A DNA stretch of 64,000 bases from Aurantiacibacter spongiae. Its GTDB lineage: Bacteria > Pseudomonadota > Alphaproteobacteria > Sphingomonadales > Sphingomonadaceae. This document shows positions 8,768-16,973 of the stretch, one piece after another. Location of the stretch: NCBI RefSeq assembly GCF_003815535.1, contig NZ_RPFZ01000001.1:1798001-1862000 (forward strand). Direction: 5' to 3'. The position numbers and the translations under genes were made by a program. The notes under the pieces are model-generated. The model had not been told where the DNA came from. It ran no database searches and was given only the letters and a program-made list of their open reading frames with translations. Every line of letters begins with the position of its first letter. Within the stretch, counting starts at the first letter, position 1.

Positions 8768-9055
8768 TCAGCCCGCCAACAGGCGGCAGTGGGAGGGCGG
8801 CGTGGCTTTCAGCCCGAGAAAGCTCCCGGGCAGGTACCAGTACGCAGCATGCACGAGTGCCGAACCGGCGCCGCGTGCCTTTGCCTTCCGCAAGGCAAGC
8901 CAAGCTCCGGCGGCCAGGCCGATACCGATGAAGATATGCTGCGAGAGAATGCCCCAGGCGAAGGGAATGAGGATCCCTGCAAACTCGTCGATGGTCCAGA
9001 AGCCGATGAGCTCCGGGTCGTCGAGCCGCCGTGGAACGAGGTACCTGTCAGCCAT
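8768..9055 (-). CDS. traL: TraL, conjugation pilus assembly protein
   Basis: A 95-residue TraL-family protein (VirB3-like), a small inner-membrane protein next to the pilin in F-type operons. It begins YLVPRRLDDPELIGFWTIDE, the usual TraL start, and then has two adjacent hydrophobic segments, one with GILIPFAWGIL and one with FIGIGLAAGAWLAL. A basic tail follows. It lies 34 bases downstream of traA and 12 bases upstream of traE, so it is second in the operon. Confidence 0.87.
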   Translation of the reverse strand: MADRYLVPRRLDDPELIGFWTIDEFAGILIPFAWGILSQHIFIGIGLAAGAWLALRKAKARGAGSALVHAAYWYLPGSFLGLKATPPSHCRLLAG

Positions 9056-9089
9056 GATGCCGCCCTCCTGTCGTGACCGGATCCGCTGA

Positions 9090-9422
9090 TCAGATGACCG
9101 CGGTCACGACCGAGGTGACGATCGGCACGCCGGTGCCGACACCGATCCCGACGCCGACCGGCACAGCGACCTGGCCGAGCGAGAAGCGCCCGGAGGCGAG
9201 ACCGATCAGACCGCCCGCGAGGCTGAGCACGGTGATGATCTTGCCGCCCGAGCCTTCGAGAAAGTCGGTGAACTTGGTCAGCGCGGGATCGAAGGTAGTG
9301 TCGGCGCCGGCAAAGGCGGCGCCGGCGCAGGCCAGCGCCACGCAGGCGGGAAGAATGTAGTCGCGGCCACGAACGCGGTTGAGCGTGCGCTGCTGGACCG
9401 GAAGGGCAGTCTTGGTGGTCAT
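9090..9422 (-). CDS. traA: TraA-like conjugative pilin
   Basis: A 110-residue prepilin candidate at the head of the transfer operon. It has a long leader (about residues 1-41) with ILPACVALACAGAAFAGA, cleaved after FAGA, leaving a mature protein of about 69 residues with two hydrophobic stretches (KIITVLSLAGGLIGLA and AVPVGVGIGVGTGVPI), which is the layout of TraA pilins. The ATG at 9422 has a CTCGGAG ribosome site 8-12 bases upstream; an ATG 30 bases further upstream is possible but less well placed. The S26 peptidase of the operon is the likely processing enzyme. Confidence 0.8.
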   Translation of the reverse strand: MTTKTALPVQQRTLNRVRGRDYILPACVALACAGAAFAGADTTFDPALTKFTDFLEGSGGKIITVLSLAGGLIGLASGRFSLGQVAVPVGVGIGVGTGVPIVTSVVTAVI

Positions 9423-9789
9423 GGATGGAAACTCCGAGGGATTGAACATCAGCCAGCGATGCGTTCGCTGTATGTTCTTTCCTCTCCCCGGAGCCGGGCT
9501 GTAGGAAATCGGGAACTGGATTTTGGGGCTGCCGACCAAGCGAAAATCGACATCGGGTGGTGCGATGGACGGGATTCGCGCAGGCTGATGGCACAGCAGC
9601 GCCGACTGTGCCGACTTCTGCGCGAAGGGAGCCGCGATCTGCGCGAACACGACCGGAATTCGCGCGAATCACCGAAGGAAGCTGATTCGTCCCTTCCTCC
9701 ATGTTCTCCAAGTGTTCTTTTCGTTTTCCTACAGGCTTCCTTCGCGGGTAGCCGGTGAGTCGATCACCTCTAGAGATAAGGATTCGTCG
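9423..9789. promoter_or_regulatory. control region between traA and the divergent regulator
   Basis: A 367-base gene-free stretch between the minus-strand transfer operon and the plus-strand regulator. It contains a perfect 12-base palindrome ATTCGCGCGAAT (9658-9669) and further GCGCGAA copies in both orientations just upstream. It also has an inverted pair CTGTAGGAAA (9499-9508) and TTTCCTACAG (9725-9734), each lying near a TGTTCTTT copy. These look like operator sites for the adjacent helix-turn-helix protein, but no promoter hexamers are clear enough to place with confidence. Confidence 0.5.
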
Positions 9790-10281
9790 ATGACCAACAT
9801 GGCGCTCTTTGCCGAACAACAGGTTCGCGCCGACCTCGCCCGGCTGCTTCTGGCCGCTGTCGAAGCCAGCGGCCGTGCCCGCTGCGACATCGCGCGCGAC
9901 GCGCAGATCCATAAAGATGCTCTGCGCCGCGTCCTTGCCGGCGAACGCTCGGCCAGCCTCGGTGAAGCCTTGCGCATTCTTGCTGCGAGCGGCGTCGCGC
10001 CGCACGCACACCTGCTTCTGTTCCTCGTCAGCAGCGGCGATCATGCGATCGCGTGGCTGCAGTCTGACCTCGCGCAATTCTTCGAGGACTTTTCCGGCGA
10101 ACTGCCCTCGGCGCTCGAGCGTGTCCTGGGCAACCAGCTTCACGATGTGAAGCCGCGCTGGGCTAAGGGCACGGCGCACCGTGTTGCACGGCTCCTCTCC
10201 GACCACATCGATGAACTTGAACGCAAGGACGTCCTGCTTGGCGATGTCTTCGCCGGTGCCGAAGGAGGCCATCGTGGGTGA
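9790..10281 (+). CDS. helix-turn-helix regulator, divergent from the tra operon
   Basis: A 163-residue cytoplasmic protein with a Cro/XRE-like helix-turn-helix near residues 25-60 (RCDIARDAQIHKDALRRVLA, then SASLGEALRILAASG). The C-terminal two thirds is helical and not recognised. The ATG at 9790 follows an AAGGA ribosome site at good distance; an earlier in-frame ATG lacks one. It is divergent from traA and overlaps the AlpA-like gene by 8 bases. The location suggests control of conjugation gene expression or of element maintenance; this is inference. Confidence 0.7.
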   Translation: MTNMALFAEQQVRADLARLLLAAVEASGRARCDIARDAQIHKDALRRVLAGERSASLGEALRILAASGVAPHAHLLLFLVSSGDHAIAWLQSDLAQFFEDFSGELPSALERVLGNQLHDVKPRWAKGTAHRVARLLSDHIDELERKDVLLGDVFAGAEGGHRG

Positions 10282-10498
10282 AGAGATCGACAAGGGAGCG
10301 ACCGAAACCCGCCGGGTGACGCGGCTTATTCGCTTGCCCGAAGTGCAGCACCGCGTCGGGCTTGGCCGTTCGACGATTTATCGCTGGATGAGCGAGGGCA
10401 AGTTTCCGAGGCCTGTGCAGCTCGGAGGATACTCGGTTGCGTGGGCGGAAAGCGAGATCGACGGGTGGGTGGCCGATCGAATTACGCACTCGACATAG
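10274..10498 (+). CDS. AlpA-family DNA-binding protein
   Basis: A 74-residue AlpA/excisionase-like protein. The motif RLIRLPEVQHRVGLGRSTIY followed by RWMSEGKFPRPVQLG and WAESEIDGWV is the complete AlpA winged-helix signature. The GTG at 10274 is chosen because AAGGAGG ends 5 bases upstream, an excellent ribosome site located inside the end of the preceding gene. AlpA proteins act as transcriptional activators or excision factors in prophages, integrative elements and plasmids, which fits a mobile origin for this end of the window. No integrase is visible here. Confidence 0.8.
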   Translation: MGEEIDKGATETRRVTRLIRLPEVQHRVGLGRSTIYRWMSEGKFPRPVQLGGYSVAWAESEIDGWVADRITHST

Positions 10499-10539
10499 CC
10501 ACCTCGACGTATCCCCTGTGACCAATAGAAAGCGCTTAG

Positions 10540-10911
10540 CTACCGTGCAGTAGATTGATCAGCTGGGGAGGGTGCCTCGCGAAGCCGGCGGGCGCGCTCG
10601 ACGAAGTGTTCCATCTGCGTGGCAGCGTGCAAGGTAAGCGGATGCGGCTTCGCATCGGCACGCGGGGATATGAATTCCGCGATTTCTTCGATTGCTGCCA
10701 GCTGATTGGCGCTGGCCTTCGACAGAAGGCCGAGCACCATGTTCTCAAGGGCGATCACCCTGATGCGCAACTGGATCATTTCGGCATCGGAAAGTGGCGG
10801 AATATCCCATTTCTCACAATCGGCAGCGAGCGCTTCCTGCGGCCCGCAGGGCAATGCCCCGCCTTCGTCTTCCCAGCGCGACAGCGCACCGGCTTTTCCC
10901 GTTTCCGACAT
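10540..10911 (-). CDS. hypothetical protein near the transfer region
   Basis: A 123-residue soluble protein that I cannot assign. It starts MSETGKAGALSRWEDEGGAL, and its middle contains a helical stretch with a hydrophobic heptad-like pattern (LRIRVIALENMVLGLLSKAS). There is no signal peptide or membrane span. It is convergent with the AlpA gene and is followed upstream by the hairpin-rich region. Its position between a transfer operon and possible cis sites suggests a mobilisation or regulatory accessory protein; this is a guess from context. Confidence 0.6.
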   Translation of the reverse strand: MSETGKAGALSRWEDEGGALPCGPQEALAADCEKWDIPPLSDAEMIQLRIRVIALENMVLGLLSKASANQLAAIEEIAEFISPRADAKPHPLTLHAATQMEHFVERARRLREAPSPADQSTAR

Positions 10912-11196
10912 ATGCGGTTCCTTTCATAAGCACCGAGGCGATTGTCTGCGCGCTGCTCACATAGCACAAAGCCATGCCGGGACGCGCCTGGCACGGCGAC
11001 AGCGAAGCCGGGCAAACGGAACCCCGCGCGTCGGGTTGGTTTGCACGCGGGGTTCCTGAACGGCCCCTTGGGGGCACCTGCGACCCGCAGGGCGTCGGGG
11101 GGAGGCGGGGCCGTCCTTTCCTGATCTTGCGATGTTCGTTTGTGTTTTTGCCGAGGGTATCTCCTGGATAGCCGTGTCACCGGGAAACGCGTCCGA
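10912..11196. other. GC-rich hairpin cluster, possible oriT or element end
   Basis: A gene-free 285-base stretch with several inverted repeats. The best is GAACCCCGCG (11019-11028) pairing perfectly with CGCGGGGTTC (11046-11055) across a 17-base loop. Nearby are GCCCC/GGGGC around 11062-11075 and CCTGCG/CGCAGG around 11077-11090. Further right is TATC-TCCTG-GATA (11159-11171), which loosely resembles nick regions of transfer origins. It separates the conjugation block from the copper block. The oriT idea is inference only; no relaxase is in the window. Confidence 0.35.
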
Positions 11197-11604
11197 TCAC
11201 ATACCTTCCATGTCGTGATCGGCCATCGAGGACATGTCATGACCCGCATGGGGATCGGCCGGCTGGGTCGCCTCGCTCGCGGGTTGCGTGCGTGTTGCTG
11301 GAGGTGCGGGTGTGGCGGTTGCGCGTGATGCGGGCGGGACAGCGCGCCGTGACGCAGGCGTGGCGGCGCCAATTGTCGAAAGAGCGTCCTCCCGAGCGGT
11401 CGCTGCCTCATCTTTGGAGGGAGAGGCTGCCGGATCGGCAAGACCCGCCTCGGGTGCCGTGCCAGCCACCACCGCAGCTTCGCCCATAGGCGAAACCTCA
11501 GCAGCCGGTGTGCTCTCCTGCGCTTGGTCACAAGCGGCGAGAGCGAACGTCAATGGCGCGGTCGCGAGAAATGCTATCGCGGTGTTCGATTTCAGAATTC
11601 GCAT
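11197..11604 (-). CDS. Met/His-tailed lipoprotein, probable metal-binding protein
   Basis: A 135-residue exported protein. The signal peptide ends FALAAC, giving a plausible lipobox (Cys28 region). The middle is low-complexity Ala/Pro/Thr-rich and likely disordered. The C-terminus HAGHDMSSMADHDMEGM is a compact Met/His/Asp cluster of the kind seen in periplasmic copper binders. The start at 11604 follows GAAGGAG. It lies 14 bases after the DUF2231 gene and is probably co-transcribed with it from the ECF-type promoter at 12341-12365. No enzymatic domain is seen; copper binding is inferred from composition and neighbours. Confidence 0.65.
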   Translation of the reverse strand: MRILKSNTAIAFLATAPLTFALAACDQAQESTPAAEVSPMGEAAVVAGTAPEAGLADPAASPSKDEAATAREDALSTIGAATPASRRAVPPASRATATPAPPATRTQPASEATQPADPHAGHDMSSMADHDMEGM

Positions 11605-11618
11605 GTTATTCAACTCCT

Positions 11619-12290
11619 TCAGAGCCACGAAACGCCAAGATGGTCCGGTCCGTGCGCGAGCTCGCCGCCAAGGAACCCCTGGATGAGAACGAGTGCCGCC
11701 ATGGAGAAGATCGACGCGCGCAACCATGCGCGGCTCTGGCTCGGCCTGCTCGCGAGGTATGCCATCGCAATACCGAGAACCGCGATCAGCATACCGGTCC
11801 ATCGATGGACTTGCATGACAGTATCGCCGCCGAACCACAGACCGGTGTGAATCCATCCGAACAGAACTGCGACGACTGCGCCGATTGCTCCGCCGTAGAC
11901 GAGTACGCGCACCGCACTTTCCAGGCCCGCTCCTTTCCGGCGCATCACGAACAATTCGGTGGCCGCAGCCATGAAAAACAAGGCGATCGGGAAGTGGATC
12001 GTTGCCGGATGCAGCTTTTTCAGTACGGCCATGACGCCGGTTTCGCTCTCATCCGCATGGCCACCGGCCTCGTCATGGGCTGCGCCCGCTTCATCGTGCG
12101 CGCCGGAGGACTCGCCAGCATCCGCAGTCTCGCCCATCTGCGCCATGGCCGCCTGGTCGTGCACATCGCCATTGGTGGCAGCAGGCGCGGCGCTCGCCTC
12201 TTCGCCGTGCTTTTCGTCGCCATGAGCCTGAACGGGTCCGACGAAGAGCAGGCTTGCGGCGAGCAGCGCCAGAAATGAGGGGGCTTTCAT
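11619..12290 (-). CDS. DUF2231-type membrane protein with His-rich N-terminus
   Basis: A 223-residue membrane protein. A signal peptide (LLAASLLFVGPVQA) is followed by an exposed His/Glu/Asp-rich segment (HGDEKHGEEAS and HDEAGAAHDEAGGHADES). Then comes a four-span domain beginning LKKLHPATIHFPIALFFMA, the DUF2231 hallmark, where the His in HPATIHFP is conserved. DUF2231 proteins are found with c-type electron carriers and in metal-resistance loci, but their activity is not known. The acidic/His region would sit in the periplasm and could bind metal. The start at 12290 excludes an antisense-like leader. It is preceded by a good ECF-type promoter. Confidence 0.75.
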   Translation of the reverse strand: MKAPSFLALLAASLLFVGPVQAHGDEKHGEEASAAPAATNGDVHDQAAMAQMGETADAGESSGAHDEAGAAHDEAGGHADESETGVMAVLKKLHPATIHFPIALFFMAAATELFVMRRKGAGLESAVRVLVYGGAIGAVVAVLFGWIHTGLWFGGDTVMQVHRWTGMLIAVLGIAMAYLASRPSQSRAWLRASIFSMAALVLIQGFLGGELAHGPDHLGVSWL

Positions 12291-12340
12291 GTCTCGTATG
12301 TCTCCCGACCCTGCAGTTAAAGTGCGACCTATGTGCCTGA

Positions 12341-12365
12341 TACGCACGGCAGCCGCGTGCCCCTC
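12341..12365 (-). promoter_or_regulatory. ECF-type promoter for the DUF2231/lipoprotein unit
   Basis: Read on the minus strand, GAGGG (12365-12361) and CGTA (12344-12341) are separated by exactly 16 bases, the same layout found ahead of four other units around the ECF sigma gene. The A/T-rich stretch AAATTAATGC precedes the -35-like block. Its downstream end is about 50 bases from the DUF2231 ATG. Confidence 0.65.
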
Positions 12366-12520
12366 GCATTAATTTGATAGTTCAGCGCGACTGAAGTGCG
12401 CCCGGGTGGTCACGCTTGCTGGCGGCATCATCGCGATCGTCGAACGCATTCGGCTCCTGGCCGCGTTCGGCCTGGCGAACGAGGGTAAGGCGTTCGCCCA
12501 CGCGAATAAGCCCCATGGGC

Positions 12521-13252
12521 TCAGGCGAGCTTGCTCTTCTTTGCGCGGCGGCGCAGCCTCGGCATCCGGTTCGCCAGCAGGACGAAACCCGACAGGGCTA
12601 TGATCGTGCCGCCAATGCCGAACAGCAGCAGCCACCAACTGTTGATGCGGTCGCGCTCGGTCCAGTCCATGATGTGGAGGCCCCAGATGAAATCGAACAG
12701 GCGCCATGTATCGCTGCGCGCCGCCCCGAGCGTGCCGCTGGCGGCATCGATGTAGATGCGCGTCGAAGCCTCGTCAGCATAGGTGACCTGCCAGGCCGGA
12801 AAAGGGCCGCGAAACTCGGTTCCGATGGGGTCATCGACGATCCGTGCGGCCTCGATGGTCGTGCGCGGCCCGGTCCATGCGCGCAAGGCGATGGATTTTG
12901 CCGTTGCCGCCGAGATGGGGGAGAGTTTACGCCCAGTCACCGGATCGTGGAGGCTCACGCTACCGTCAACCTTGCGGACCTCGGTCACGGCATCGCCGTC
13001 GAGCGAACGTGTCGTTACCGCTGCAAGAGTACCGTCGTTTGCGACCCAGGCCGGGAGCGGGGCATCGGCGGGCAGCGCCTCTTGTTCACGCGAAACGACA
13101 TGTTCGGAGCGAACTTCTTCCAGGTCGAGAAACGACATGAGGGCGCCGGTTCCCATCCACAAGAGAACCTGGACACCGACGAAAATCGCCAGCCATTTGT
13201 GGATCTTGCTGCCGAGCACATGCAGGCGCAGCTTCAGCGACGGCGTTGCCAA
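12521..13252 (-). CDS. PepSY-domain membrane protein
   Basis: A 243-residue protein with an N-terminal span (WLAIFVGVQVLLWMGTGALM), a periplasmic PepSY-like region (WQVTYADEASTRIYIDAASG) and a C-terminal span (WWLLLFGIGGTIIALSGFVL) ending in a basic tail. This topology matches the PepSY-associated membrane proteins found with metal or iron uptake and reductase systems. It is the last gene of the copA-copB-SnoaL-PepSY series. A role in metal reduction or in electron transfer to the periplasm is possible but not shown; no heme His pairs are clear. Confidence 0.72.
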   Translation of the reverse strand: MATPSLKLRLHVLGSKIHKWLAIFVGVQVLLWMGTGALMSFLDLEEVRSEHVVSREQEALPADAPLPAWVANDGTLAAVTTRSLDGDAVTEVRKVDGSVSLHDPVTGRKLSPISAATAKSIALRAWTGPRTTIEAARIVDDPIGTEFRGPFPAWQVTYADEASTRIYIDAASGTLGAARSDTWRLFDFIWGLHIMDWTERDRINSWWLLLFGIGGTIIALSGFVLLANRMPRLRRRAKKSKLA

Positions 13253-13279
13253 CCGGTGCTACCTCTTCGAAAGCCGTAA

Positions 13280-13798
13280 TCAGTTGCGCGGCGCGCGCGA
13301 CGAGGAATGGTACTGGACGATTCTCCACCCGTCCGCATCGTGAGCAAGCACCGATGTCGCCACGCCGTCGCGCTCGATCACCCGGCCATCGCTAAGTTCG
13401 ATGCGATAGCCATACGTCTCATAGGCATGGGCCATGTGCCCCATCCGGGTGACGGTCAGCGTGGGGTCGGTAAAGGTGAAGCTCACAATCGCGCCGAGCT
13501 CGGGGCCCAAATGGTGCTCCATGTAATTGGCAAAGCTTCCTTCGGCCTTGCCATTCTCGAAGATCGCCGAGTCCTCGGCGAAGAGCGCGCGCATTGCCTG
13601 CGCGTCGCGCGCTTCAAGAGCGGTGCGATAGGCCTTGAGGGTTTCTTCAGCGCCCGCGACATCGTCCGCCGAAGCGTCCATCGCGTGCATCTGATGGTTC
13701 GCATGGGAAGAGTGGCCCATCTGCTGCGCGAAGGCTGGCAGCGGTATCAGCGTGGCAACAAGCGCAGTCGCCGCGATGCGTGTCAAAGTCTTGGTCAT
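13280..13798 (-). CDS. exported NTF2/SnoaL-like protein
   Basis: A 172-residue periplasmic protein with a signal peptide ending PLPAFA and a His/Met-rich mature start (QQMGHSSHANHQMHAMDAS). An NTF2-like fold follows, with AYRTALEARDAQAMRALFAE and the ending DADGWRIVQYHSSSRAPRN, as in DUF4440/SnoaL proteins. Such proteins occur beside copA/copB in many sphingomonads, but no reaction is established. The N-terminal His/Met cluster suggests metal binding on a small scaffold. It lies 24 bases after copB. Confidence 0.72.
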   Translation of the reverse strand: MTKTLTRIAATALVATLIPLPAFAQQMGHSSHANHQMHAMDASADDVAGAEETLKAYRTALEARDAQAMRALFAEDSAIFENGKAEGSFANYMEHHLGPELGAIVSFTFTDPTLTVTRMGHMAHAYETYGYRIELSDGRVIERDGVATSVLAHDADGWRIVQYHSSSRAPRN

Positions 13799-13822
13799 GG
13801 TAGTTCTATCCTTTTTGAGATT

Positions 13823-15136
13823 TCAGAACCAGAATCGCACACCGACGACATAATTGGTGACGCTCGGATCCTCTCCGGCGGCCCGCGCAAAATCCGCGCT
13901 GTCGCCGATGCGCCATTCCTGGGAAACGCCGACATAGGGCGCGAATTCGCGTGCGAACTCGTAGCGAAGACGCAGACCTGCCTCGATCCGGTCGAGGCCA
14001 GCGCCAATGCCGAGTTCGGGAATATCCTGAGCGGAAAGTGCGATTTCGGCACGCGGTTGAAGGATCAGCCGCTGCGTGATGCGCTGATCAAGTTCGCCCT
14101 CAAAACGCGCCGTCACATCGCCCTTGGTGGAGACGAAGGCCGCGGCATCGACCTCGAACTGGTAAGGCGCGATCCCTTGGATACCGATAACCGCGTGCGT
14201 GCGTTCCGGACCGGTCAGGTCCTGGCGAACACCCGCCTGGAAATCGAAGAAGGGCGCAATGGCGCGGCTCCAGAGCGCCTGGACCTCGGCGCCTTCTATG
14301 GGTTCGCCGAAGCTGCCCTCACCCTCGGACTTGAACCAGAATTTGTCGATGTCGCCGCCATAATATCCCTGGATGTCCCACAGATATCCATCCTTCCCCT
14401 CGCGGGCGCGGTACTCGAGCCGGTCGCCCTGAAACCAGAAGCGCATTCCTCCGTCGGTCTCGCGGACAAGCTCGCGGCGCGCTTCGTTCATGGCTTCCTC
14501 GCCCCAGATGGCGACCGCCGCGCGCGCTGGGCCGCTCCCTGCTTCTGGAGGAGGCGGCAGCAGCGGGATATCATCGTCCGAGCCCATCTGCATCGCCGAA
14601 TGGTCCATGCCCTGCCTGTCCTGCGAAGGCGTCTCCCCATGGTTCATCTGGCTGTGATCCATCTGCCCATGGTCCATCGACGAACTGGCCTCCGCCTGAC
14701 CCATCTCGCCGTGATTCATCTGCGAATGATCCATCGCGCCTTCGGCGGGCTTGCCCTGCGGCATCGAGCCGTGATCCATTCCTTCATGACTTTCGGGCGA
14801 TGCCTGTGGACGGGCAGCGTCCACAGGCATTGTCATGCCAGAATGGCCATCCTGAGCGGTCATCGCACCATGATCCATGGTTGAGTGATCCATCTGCGAG
14901 CGGTCCATGGCGGCTTCAGGTTGAGCAGCCGGTTCGCATGCTCCATCTGCAACCGGATGCCCCATCGCGCGATGGCGCTCGGCTTCTTCCTCGCACTTCG
15001 TCTTCGCGTCAGCCTGCGCCTCGGCGCTTTGCTGCGGCTCCGCCGGCGAATGACCGGCATGCTGCGCCGCCGCGGGGGAGGCGAGAACTGAGCCGGCTGC
15101 GACCGATGCGAGCAGGCTGACAATACGAATTTTCAT
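13823..15136 (-). CDS. copB: CopB, copper resistance outer-membrane protein
   Basis: A 437-residue CopB-family protein. After the signal peptide and a linker, about 160 residues are dominated by Met/His repeats such as MDHSQMNHGEMGQ and MDHSTMDHGAMT. The C-terminal 240 residues form the CopB barrel domain, starting AIWGEEAMNEARRELVRETD and ending VTNYVVGVRFWF with a terminal Phe, as in outer-membrane barrels. CopB binds or sequesters copper at the outer membrane alongside CopA. The start overlaps the CopA stop (ATGA). The repeat region is unusually long and may vary in copy number between strains. Confidence 0.9.
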   Translation of the reverse strand: MKIRIVSLLASVAAGSVLASPAAAQHAGHSPAEPQQSAEAQADAKTKCEEEAERHRAMGHPVADGACEPAAQPEAAMDRSQMDHSTMDHGAMTAQDGHSGMTMPVDAARPQASPESHEGMDHGSMPQGKPAEGAMDHSQMNHGEMGQAEASSSMDHGQMDHSQMNHGETPSQDRQGMDHSAMQMGSDDDIPLLPPPPEAGSGPARAAVAIWGEEAMNEARRELVRETDGGMRFWFQGDRLEYRAREGKDGYLWDIQGYYGGDIDKFWFKSEGEGSFGEPIEGAEVQALWSRAIAPFFDFQAGVRQDLTGPERTHAVIGIQGIAPYQFEVDAAAFVSTKGDVTARFEGELDQRITQRLILQPRAEIALSAQDIPELGIGAGLDRIEAGLRLRYEFAREFAPYVGVSQEWRIGDSADFARAAGEDPSVTNYVVGVRFWF

Positions 15137-16941
15137 GCTTCGCTCCCGTCGGGATTGGCGACCGTGACGATCTGAAACATCCCGGCATGCATGTGGTAGA
15201 GAAGGTGACAGTGGAAGGCCCAGTCGCCCGGCTCGTCCGCCGTCAGGTCGAACTGCGCGCTGCCACCCGGCTGCAGGATTACCGTGTGCTTGAGCGGTTG
15301 ACGATCGGCCGGCGCGCCATTGACCAGCTCGAAGAAATGACCGTGCAAGTGAATGGGGTGCGCCATCATCGTGTCGTTGACGAGCTTCACGCGCACGCGC
15401 TCGTTATAGGCGAAACGGATCGGCTCGTCTGAGACGGCGGAGAACTTCTTGCCGTCGAACGACCACATGTAGCGCTCCATATTGCCGGTCAGATGAATTT
15501 CCATTCGCCGGGACGGCGTGCGGCCCTCGCGGTGTGGAGTCAGAGCGCGCAGCTTGCGATAGTCGAGCGTACGATGCGGCACATCGGCGAGACCGATGCC
15601 GGGATCGCCCATGCGGTCGACCGGGTTCATCGAGACCATGTCGAGACCGGGCCCGACCTTCACATCGGGCGGCAGAAGCGACGTGTCGCGCATCTGCATC
15701 CCCGACATGCCGGCCATGCCTGCCATCTCGGATTGGCCGGACGAACCATGATCCATCCCCGCCATGTCGCCGCCACTTCCGTGGTCCATGCCCGACATGC
15801 CGGCATCGCCAGACGAGCCGTGGTCCATGCCGCTCATGCCCATGTCGGCCATGGTCAGAAGCGGCGGATCGCGCAGCGGCGGAATGGCGGCGCGAGCGCC
15901 GGGTGCGCTCGCGAGTGTGGCAATACCCATGCCCGAGCGGTCCATCGACTCCGCGACCAGCGTGTAGGCTTGTTGCGCGCCCGGCGTCACGACGACGTCG
16001 TATGTCTCGGCCACACCGATCTGGAACTCGTCGACCTCCACCGGCTCGACGTTCTGCCCGTCCGCCTGAACGATGGTCATCGGCAGGCCGGGAATGCGAA
16101 TATTGAAGAAGGTCATGGCGCCGGCATTGATGAAGCGCAGCCGCACGCGTTCGCCCGGGCGGAAGAGGTATTCCAGATTGTCGAGCGGGCCATGGCCGTT
16201 CAGAAGATAGGTATAAGCCGCGCTCGACACGTCGAGGATGTCCGTCGGCATCATGCGCATTTTCGCCCACATCCGGCGATCCTCGCCCGAAAGCGGGTAA
16301 TCGTCGGTCCAGGTGTTCTGGTTGTAGTTGAAGTAGCCTTCGCCCTTCTTGAGCTTGTCGAAAATCGTGTGGGGCGACATTTCGCTGAATTCGCTCAGCA
16401 CCACGATATATTCGCGGTCGGCCTGGACCGGATCGGGTCCGGCGGGGTCGACCACGATCGCGCCGTAATGCCCGGCCTGCTCCTGCAGGCCGCTATGCGA
16501 GTGCCACCAGTAGGTACCCGACTGGCGAACCGGAAACTCGGCGGTGAAGGTCTCTCCCGGTTTGACGCCGGGGAAGCTCACGCCGGGCACTCCATCGAGC
16601 TGAAACGGCACGAGCAGACCGTGCCAGTGGATCGAGGTATCTTCCTCGAGCTGGTTATGGACATTGAGCCGGACGGTCGTGCCTTCCTGCAATCGCAACA
16701 GCGGACCAGGAATAGTGCCATTGACGGCGATCGCGCCGCCGCGCCTGTTGCCGGTCGCGAAGGCCGATCGGGCAACGGTGAGGTCGATATTGGGGCCGGA
16801 TATCTCGTCCAGCCCCTTGCGGGCGTTACCTGCGAGGATGTCCGCGCCCCGTGCCCAGGCAGGCATCGCCCCGGCAAGGCCGAGCAGACCCATTCCTCCT
16901 GCTCCGGCTCCGAGAAACTTGCGTCGATTGACGGCGATCAT
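15133..16941 (-). CDS. copA: CopA, periplasmic multicopper oxidase of copper resistance
   Basis: A 602-residue CopA-type multicopper oxidase that oxidises and binds copper in the periplasm. It begins with a Tat signal (NRRKFLGAGAGGMGLLGLAG). Copper-ligand motifs are HWHGLL and HSHSG in the first cupredoxin domain, and HPIHLHGHFF and HCHLLYHMHAGM in the last. Between residues about 370 and 420 lies a Met-rich insert with repeats of MSGMDHGS, which probably collects Cu(I). It is the first gene of the copA-copB series; an ECF-type promoter reaches back into the sigma gene's stop codon. Length is normal for CopA. Confidence 0.93.
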   Translation of the reverse strand: MIAVNRRKFLGAGAGGMGLLGLAGAMPAWARGADILAGNARKGLDEISGPNIDLTVARSAFATGNRRGGAIAVNGTIPGPLLRLQEGTTVRLNVHNQLEEDTSIHWHGLLVPFQLDGVPGVSFPGVKPGETFTAEFPVRQSGTYWWHSHSGLQEQAGHYGAIVVDPAGPDPVQADREYIVVLSEFSEMSPHTIFDKLKKGEGYFNYNQNTWTDDYPLSGEDRRMWAKMRMMPTDILDVSSAAYTYLLNGHGPLDNLEYLFRPGERVRLRFINAGAMTFFNIRIPGLPMTIVQADGQNVEPVEVDEFQIGVAETYDVVVTPGAQQAYTLVAESMDRSGMGIATLASAPGARAAIPPLRDPPLLTMADMGMSGMDHGSSGDAGMSGMDHGSGGDMAGMDHGSSGQSEMAGMAGMSGMQMRDTSLLPPDVKVGPGLDMVSMNPVDRMGDPGIGLADVPHRTLDYRKLRALTPHREGRTPSRRMEIHLTGNMERYMWSFDGKKFSAVSDEPIRFAYNERVRVKLVNDTMMAHPIHLHGHFFELVNGAPADRQPLKHTVILQPGGSAQFDLTADEPGDWAFHCHLLYHMHAGMFQIVTVANPDGSEA

Positions 16942-16973
16942 AAAGGGCTCCTGACGTGGCGTTTACCGTTACT

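Noticed and set aside
8809-10293. Open frame of 494 codons on the minus strand spanning traL, traA and the regulator gene
   Set aside because: It crosses the TraL and TraA reading frames, the control region and the opposite regulator gene; no part looks like a protein domain.
11149-11177. Sixth ECF-type promoter (GAGGG at 11153 followed after 16 bases by GTGT)
   Set aside because: The -10 block is not CGTA and no plus-strand gene follows.
13307-14884. Plus-strand open frame opposite copB
   Set aside because: Mirror of the Met/His repeats of CopB in another frame; the repeats explain its His/Leu-rich pattern.
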